From an uncultured Eubacteriales bacterium (GTDB lineage: Bacteria > Bacillota_A > Clostridia > Oscillospirales > Acutalibacteraceae): a stretch of DNA of 19,558 nucleotides. The position numbers and the translations under genes are program-made. The DNA is taken from contig CAKSGI010000017.1 in the NCBI GenBank assembly GCA_934454005.1, positions 1 through 19,558 on the forward strand, given 5' to 3'. Positions 15,324-19,558 of the stretch are shown piece after piece; within the stretch, counting starts at the first letter, position 1, and every line of letters starts with the position of its first letter. A model generated the notes under the pieces. It had not been told where the DNA came from, did no database searches, and saw only the letters and a list, made by a program, of their open reading frames with translations.

Positions 15324-16988
15324 CTAAAAAAGTCCAATTATATTTCCGTTTTTGTCAATATCTATTTCTTCTGCTGCCGGAATTCTAGGAAGTCCCGGCA
15401 TCGTCATTATATTTCCGGCGTATACAACAACAAACCCAGCACCATTAGAAATTGACACATCATTTACTGTTATTTTAAAATTTGTTGGTCTTCCCAATTT
15501 TTGTGGATCATCCGATAAAGAATATTGCGTTTTAGAAATACAAATTGGTTTATTTAATGATAGTTTTTCAATTTCATTTATAGATTTAATAGCTCTATTA
15601 GTATAGTTAACACCACTTGCACCATAAATTTCTTTCGCTATTTTCTCTATTTTTTCTTTAATAGATATATCTATTGAATACAAAGGCTTAAAATTAGATC
15701 CTTTTTTACAAACTTCACAAACTTTTAATGCTAAATCTTTGCCACCATCTCCACCTCTTTTAAACACATCTGCTACTGCATATTGCGTACCATAATCTAC
15801 ACAATATTTTTTAACAAAATTAATTTCAGATTCCGAATCTGTATCAAATCTATTTATTGCTACAACAACAGGCAACCCAAATTTCTTCATAATTTCTATA
15901 TGTGCACCTAAATTTACTATACCTTTTTCTAGAGCCTGTAGATTCTCAATTTTTAAATCTTCTTTTTTTAATCCACCATTATATTTTAAAGCTCTTATTG
16001 TAGCCACTAAAACAACCGCTGATGGTTTTAAGCTAGCTAACCTACATTTAAGGTCGAAAAATTTTTCTGCCCCTAAATCAGAACCAAACCCTGCTTCTGT
16101 AATACAATAATCGCCAAGTTTAAGAGATAATTTAGTCGCTCTAACAGAATTACAACCATGAGCAATATTAGCAAATGGTCCGCCGTGCATTATCACAGGT
16201 GTCCCTTCTAATGTCTGAACTAAATTCGGCTTTATTGCATCTTTTAACAATACAGCCATAGCCCCTTGCACTTTTAAATCTTTTGCAAACACAGGTAACT
16301 CGTTATAATTATATGCAACTATAATATTACCCAATCTACTTTTTAAATCATCTATATTATCAGATAAACAAAGTATTGCCATAACTTCACTTGCAACTGT
16401 TATTATAAAATGATCTTCTCTTGGAACTGAGTTTATTTTTCCACCCAATCCAATTACTATATTTCTTAAAGATCTATCATTTATGTCTAAACAACGTTTA
16501 ACTAATATTCTTCTTGGATCTATTTCTAATTTATTTCCTTGATGTATATGATTATCAATAAATGCACACAATAAATTATTCGCAGAAGTTATTGCGTGTA
16601 TATCTCCAGTAAAATGTAAATTTATATCCTCCATCGGCAATACTTGAGAATATCCACCTCCTGCAGCTCCCCCTTTAATTCCAAACACAGGCCCTAAAGA
16701 CGGTTCTCTTAAAGCTATGACTGCGTTTTTCCCTAATCTTGACATAGCTTGCCCTAATCCTATTGTAACCGTAGTTTTCCCTTCACCTGCAGGAGTTGGA
16801 TTTATAGCTGTTACAAGAACCAATTTCCCATATTCTTTATCTTTAAGTCTATCAAAAACATTGTCACTAATTTTAGCTTTATATTTTCCGTATAGTTCAA
16901 TTTCATCCTCAAATATTCCAATATCTTGAGCAATATTTTTTATATCTTTCATTTCAGCATTTTGTGCAATTTCAATATCTCTCAACAA
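15324..16988 (-). CDS. fhs: Formate--tetrahydrofolate ligase
   Basis: A 554-residue enzyme that activates formate with ATP onto tetrahydrofolate, giving 10-formyl-THF, an entry to one-carbon metabolism and the methyl branch of acetogenesis. The ATP-binding [11 protein letters not shown] is at about 63-73, followed by [20 protein letters not shown] and the [11 protein letters not shown] and [14 protein letters not shown] blocks, all family hallmarks. The C-terminal [14 protein letters not shown] is also standard. The start is TTG at 16988, immediately followed by another TTG; the N-terminus [13 protein letters not shown] fits the family, and GGGGGAA lies about 13 bases upstream, a rather long spacing. 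It has its own promoter at 17025-17053 and heads the fhs-tsaE-tsaB(-rpiB-upp) cluster. No THF riboswitch is visible in the short leader. Confidence 0.96.
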   Translation of the reverse strand: MLRDIEIAQNAEMKDIKNIAQDIGIFEDEIELYGKYKAKISDNVFDRLKDKEYGKLVLVTAINPTPAGEGKTTVTIGLGQAMSRLGKNAVIALREPSLGPVFGIKGGAAGGGYSQVLPMEDINLHFTGDIHAITSANNLLCAFIDNHIHQGNKLEIDPRRILVKRCLDINDRSLRNIVIGLGGKINSVPREDHFIITVASEVMAILCLSDNIDDLKSRLGNIIVAYNYNELPVFAKDLKVQGAMAVLLKDAIKPNLVQTLEGTPVIMHGGPFANIAHGCNSVRATKLSLKLGDYCITEAGFGSDLGAEKFFDLKCRLASLKPSAVVLVATIRALKYNGGLKKEDLKIENLQALEKGIVNLGAHIEIMKKFGLPVVVAINRFDTDSESEINFVKKYCVDYGTQYAVADVFKRGGDGGKDLALKVCEVCKKGSNFKPLYSIDISIKEKIEKIAKEIYGASGVNYTNRAIKSINEIEKLSLNKPICISKTQYSLSDDPQKLGRPTNFKITVNDVSISNGAGFVVVYAGNIMTMPGLPRIPAAEEIDIDKNGNIIGLF

Positions 16989-17024
16989 AATTCAAATTTT
17001 CCCCCAAACTACAATAATATTTTT

Positions 17025-17053
17025 ATTATAACATAAATGAATAACAATAGTAA
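17025..17053 (-). promoter_or_regulatory. Probable fhs promoter
   Basis: On the minus strand, TATAAT (17030-17025) has TGT directly before it (extended -10). The -35 position 17 bases upstream is a poor TTACTA (17053-17048). The predicted leader is about 30 bases. Confidence 0.55.
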
Positions 17054-17184
17054 CTAATCTATTGCAAACTTACATATTTTTCAGACTGTACCTTTTTGGA
17101 AAAATGTAGCTATAAAAAAATCGAGAAAATGAAGTACTATCAAGCATATAACGCATGACGGTTAAGGGGGATAACCTTAACAGC

Positions 17185-17313
17185 ATGAGTACGCTGTCAC
17201 TGAATATATCAAAGTTGACAAAAATAAAAGAACAAGTTCTTAAACTTGAAAAAAATAGGTACACGATCGGTATAAATTCTGAAAAATATCTGAAACAAAT
17301 TATAAATTCTTAA
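17185..17313 (+). CDS. Possible small protein of 42 residues
   Basis: ATG at 17185 to TAA at 17313 encodes a lysine-rich, non-hydrophobic 42-residue peptide beginning MSTLSLNISKLTKIKEQVLK. AAGGGGGAT lies 13-14 bases upstream, longer than ideal. That ribosome binding site sits in one of two exclusive hairpins: GGTTA/TAACC (17160-17164 with 17172-17176), which shows it in the loop, or TTAAGG/CCTTAA (17162-17167 with 17175-17180), which hides part of it. The ATG itself lies in the loop of CAGC/GCTG (17181-17196). I do not recognise the peptide. It could be the tail of a lost gene or chance. Confidence 0.25.
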   Translation: MSTLSLNISKLTKIKEQVLKLEKNRYTIGINSEKYLKQIINS

Positions 17314-17404
17314 TTTTTTAACTTACTCCGTGAGTTTGATTATGGATAATATTCACATAATTATCATGCATAAAATTTGTCAAAATTACTACATATCTTT
17401 ACCA

Positions 17405-17466
17405 TGTTGTAAATCCAAAATAAAGTGGAATTATCCCATCCCAACTAAAATAGGGACGGGATAATT
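17405..17466 (-). terminator. Terminator of the surface-protein gene
   Basis: A long stem pairs AATTATCCCATCCC (17429-17442) with GGGACGGGATAATT (17453-17466). The single mismatch is A-C in plus-strand RNA but becomes a G-U pair in minus-strand RNA, which shows that the structure works on the minus strand. The minus-strand tail ACTTTATTTTGG is U-rich. It lies just after the stop of the gene at 17472. Confidence 0.85.
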
Positions 17467-17471
17467 TATGT

Positions 17472-19187
17472 TTAATTATTTATTAAAAATCTTTTTAAAA
17501 TAAAATCAATACATACTAAAAATATCGTTAAAACTAATCCGCAAATTGGTAAAAAATTACGATTGTCTCCGGTTTTAAACACTTTTGAGCTAGTAATTTT
17601 AGATTCAACTGTTTTATTTGAAGTTTGACTTTGAACTGAAACAGAATTATTTGGGCTATCGTTAGTTGGAGTGTGTTCCCCAGTTAAATCGTTATTTTTA
17701 TCAGATATTTCAGATTCAGGTTCAAATACAATTTTCAACTCAGCTACAAGTGCTGTAAAGTCAAAACCTGAAATACTTACTTTTTCTTCAGGAGAATCTT
17801 TACTAATTCTTCTATAAATATTACATGAGTCTGATAACTTTAGAGTACCATTAATTGGTCTCGTATTTTTAAATAATACTTTCCCAGCAGATATTTCAAC
17901 ATTTGCACCTTTACCGCCACCAATGCCTGACCCTTCTTTTTCATCACTGTTTGTAACAGTGATTTCTCCATTAGTTATTTTAATATTGCCAAAATCGAAA
18001 TTGCCACCACCTATACCAGCAGCACCTTTACCACCGCTAGCTTCAATGGTTCCACCATTTATTTCAACATAAATATTATCTAAACCAAAATCGATATCAT
18101 TACCACCACCACCAATACCGGATGCTTTTGCACCTCCATAAGCTTTAATATTTCCACCATTAATTATGATTTTTCTCTCAGTACCAGAAATATTATCGTC
18201 ATCCTCAAATATACACCCACTGCCAATACCGGCACCTCCTCCCAAAAGCGAGATAGAATAAAAACTACTACCAGTAGATTTAATATTTCCACCGAATATT
18301 TGAATATTATTATAGGCGTTACTACCAATACCACTACCTATGCCAGCTGAGCCTCCTTTACCTTCAGCTATAATAGTTCCATTACGTATTGTAATGTTGA
18401 AAGCACCACCACATTCACCACCACCAATCCCAGCTCCAAAGTTCCCACCAGTAGCTACAATGTATCCGTTTATTATCTCTATATGATTTCCACTACCTTC
18501 GTAACCACCACCAATACCAGCTCCACTGCTGCCTCCGTTAGCTATAATTTTCCCATTAATTATCCTAATATTTTCGCCACCGCTACTTTTACCATCATGA
18601 TAGCCTCCACCAATTCCAGCGGCAAAGAAATTACCAGTAGATTTTATATTATATAAATTCTTATCTTCAGGAGGTTCACAGTTAATAGTAATATTACTTC
18701 CCTCTATTCCAGCAAATCCACTTGCGTAATCATTTGCAGGTATTTCACCACCATAAGCATCGAGACTTCCTCTTCCTTTTATTATTAACGTTTCGTTAAT
18801 ATCTTTTTTTATACCAGCATTACTAGTACTCGTTAATGAATTTATTCCTATAATATTAATTGTTATTTCATGACCTTGAGTATTATTGATATAAATGGGA
18901 GAAAGATCTGATGAAATATTCAAATTTGAAATATTAATTATCAAGCTATCTTTTTTATCCTTTTCACTATCATCTAAACAAATTTCAATCCGATTTTGTT
19001 CTGATTTTCCAGATATAGTGTATTCACCAAGATTTTTTATTTTTAAAACACCCTCTTCCCAAGAACATTTACCGTGTTTTTCTACTATTACATCAAGACC
19101 TTGTTCTTCAATTGCCAAAACGATTGTCGGGGGCACTGAAAGCATCATGCCTAAACAAATAAAATACGATAAAATTCTCTTTTTCAT
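17472..19187 (-). CDS. Secreted, anchored beta-helix-like surface protein with GIGxG repeats
   Basis: A 571-residue exported protein. Residues 1-25 are a signal peptide (MKKR, hydrophobic core, VLA). Residues about 110-430 form a right-handed beta-helix-like array. Each repeat has a GIGGG or GIGSG turn followed by a strand of the type I-I-NG-I-A-GG; I count eight: GIGGGYH, GIGGGYE, GIGGGEC, GIGSGIG, GIGSGCI, GIGGGGN, GIGGGNF and GIGGGKG, with an earlier degenerate GIEGS. This resembles Clostridial carbohydrate-binding-domain (Cthe_2159-like) proteins, which bind acidic polysaccharides. A Ser/Asn/Thr-rich linker (about 495-535) leads to KTGD (538-541), a hydrophobic helix and a short basic end, like a degenerate sortase signal or simple membrane anchor. 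The ATG at 19187 is chosen over GTG 19196 because AGGGG is ten bases from the former and one from the latter. Ligand unknown; adhesion to glycans is an inference. Confidence 0.8.
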   Translation of the reverse strand: MKKRILSYFICLGMMLSVPPTIVLAIEEQGLDVIVEKHGKCSWEEGVLKIKNLGEYTISGKSEQNRIEICLDDSEKDKKDSLIINISNLNISSDLSPIYINNTQGHEITINIIGINSLTSTSNAGIKKDINETLIIKGRGSLDAYGGEIPANDYASGFAGIEGSNITINCEPPEDKNLYNIKSTGNFFAAGIGGGYHDGKSSGGENIRIINGKIIANGGSSGAGIGGGYEGSGNHIEIINGYIVATGGNFGAGIGGGECGGAFNITIRNGTIIAEGKGGSAGIGSGIGSNAYNNIQIFGGNIKSTGSSFYSISLLGGGAGIGSGCIFEDDDNISGTERKIIINGGNIKAYGGAKASGIGGGGNDIDFGLDNIYVEINGGTIEASGGKGAAGIGGGNFDFGNIKITNGEITVTNSDEKEGSGIGGGKGANVEISAGKVLFKNTRPINGTLKLSDSCNIYRRISKDSPEEKVSISGFDFTALVAELKIVFEPESEISDKNNDLTGEHTPTNDSPNNSVSVQSQTSNKTVESKITSSKVFKTGDNRNFLPICGLVLTIFLVCIDFILKRFLINN

Positions 19188-19236
19188 AATAATCACGCCC
19201 CTAAATATTTAAATTTTGATGTATTGTTACAATTTA

Positions 19237-19265
19237 ATTATACATTAATCACTATAAAATTTCAA
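19237..19265 (-). promoter_or_regulatory. Promoter of the surface-protein gene
   Basis: On the minus strand, TTGAAA (19265-19260) and TATAAT (19242-19237) are exactly 17 bases apart, near consensus. The leader would be about 43 bases. Confidence 0.8.
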
Positions 19266-19400
19266 TAAATATTTAAAAAATATCACATATATCTCATAAA
19301 ATAAAGTACATAATATTATGGGACAAAAAATGAAAAAATCCGTGAAAAAGCAAAAACAATAGAAGATGTGAAACAGGCGTGTTGTTTAATTATATACTTA

Positions 19401-19429
19401 TTGAAATTTATTCTCAAACTTGATATAAT
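19401..19429 (+). promoter_or_regulatory. Promoter of the rightmost gene
   Basis: TTGAAA (19401-19406) and TATAAT (19424-19429) are 17 bases apart, with TGA before the -10 (extended -10). The start of transcription would be near 19436, about 36 bases before the ATG at 19472. Confidence 0.8.
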
Positions 19430-19471
19430 ACTATTCAGAAATTGTACAATACGCAACAAGGAAGTGTATTT

Positions 19472-19558
19472 ATGAACTATAATTCAATCCCACCTCAACC
19501 CCCAGTCACACCCTATCATTTAACAGAAGAATATAAAGAAAGAAATAAGGAAGAATAT
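19472..19558 (+). CDS. Start of a gene running off the right edge (partial)
   Basis: ATG at 19472, preceded by AAGGAAG at seven bases and by a near-consensus promoter, opens a frame that stays open to the window end (29 codons). The N-terminus MNYNSIPPQPPVTPYHLTEE is proline-rich and then strongly charged (EYKERNKEEY). A proline-rich cytoplasmic lead of this kind is common before membrane segments in small Firmicutes membrane proteins, but no such segment is visible yet. Function cannot be called. Confidence 0.6.
   Translation, partial: MNYNSIPPQPPVTPYHLTEEYKERNKEEY

Larger units (their letters stand above)
16989..17471. other. Intergenic region between fhs and the surface-protein gene
   Basis: About 480 bases between two minus-strand genes. 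It contains the fhs promoter (17025-17053), a possible small plus-strand ORF (17185-17313) with local hairpins around its start, and the terminator of the surface-protein gene (17429-17466). I see no other support for genes here. Confidence 0.7.

Noticed and set aside
17070..17264. 64-codon minus-strand frame between fhs and the surface gene
   Set aside because: The translation (Phe/Ser/Leu-rich) is what an antisense AT-rich sequence gives, and no ribosome binding site precedes it; the plus-strand frame here looks somewhat more protein-like.
17490..18700. CRISPR-like or tandem DNA repeats in the surface gene
   Set aside because: The repeats are at protein level (GIGGG turns in a beta-helix); the DNA copies differ and have irregular spacing, so they are not a CRISPR array.
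19310..19474. Plus-strand frame reading KNEKIREKAKTIEDVKQA before the last gene
   Set aside because: It has no clear start, turns into AT-rich noise and overlaps the strong promoter at 19401-19429; at most a relic.

Overview
The window is AT-rich throughout, apart from one patch, and its gene content (fhs, secG-rnr, rpiB-upp, a maltose-type PTS, sigma-A promoters with strong AGGAGG ribosome binding sites) points to a low-GC Gram-positive, most likely a member of the Clostridia. I cannot place it more precisely from the sequence alone.

Layout. (1) 1-470, minus strand: the first gene of what looks like a contractile injection system / phage-tail-like locus that runs off the left edge. Its promoter has a spacer made almost entirely of a 16-base A/T homopolymer, and its 3' end carries a G5 run followed by a -1 frame that encodes a DUF6760-like start without any start codon. 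(2) 622-3276, plus strand: secG and rnr (RNase R), housekeeping. (3) 3378-8403, minus strand: an apparent maltose/maltodextrin operon in transcription order PTS EIICB, EEP-family phosphatase (MapP-like), alpha-glucan phosphorylase. (4) 8457-10969, minus strand: an unknown helical-family protein, a DUF5131 (Gp37/Gp68) protein and a MerR/TipAS-like regulator with a textbook 19-bp-spacer promoter and operator; divergent from it, on the plus strand, is a family-6 uracil/hypoxanthine-DNA glycosylase (11041-11526). (5) 11527-13007: almost 1.5 kb without an intact gene, containing a decayed reading frame, a patch of higher GC content and several strong hairpins. (6) 13008-17053, minus strand: fhs-tsaE-tsaB-rpiB-upp, a housekeeping cluster for one-carbon metabolism, tRNA t6A modification, pentose phosphates and uracil salvage. 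(7) 16989-17471: another gap with a possible 42-residue ORF. (8) 17429-19265, minus strand: a secreted, membrane- or wall-anchored beta-helix-like surface protein with eight GIGxG repeats. (9) 19401-19558, plus strand: a strong promoter and the start of a further gene running off the right edge.

How the parts work together. The sugar operon suggests uptake of maltose as maltose-6'-phosphate, dephosphorylation inside the cell, and phosphorolysis of alpha-glucans. The two most notable signals are at the left edge: a promoter that looks built for slipped-strand phase variation in front of a contractile injection gene, and a possible programmed -1 frameshift joining that gene to its neighbour.
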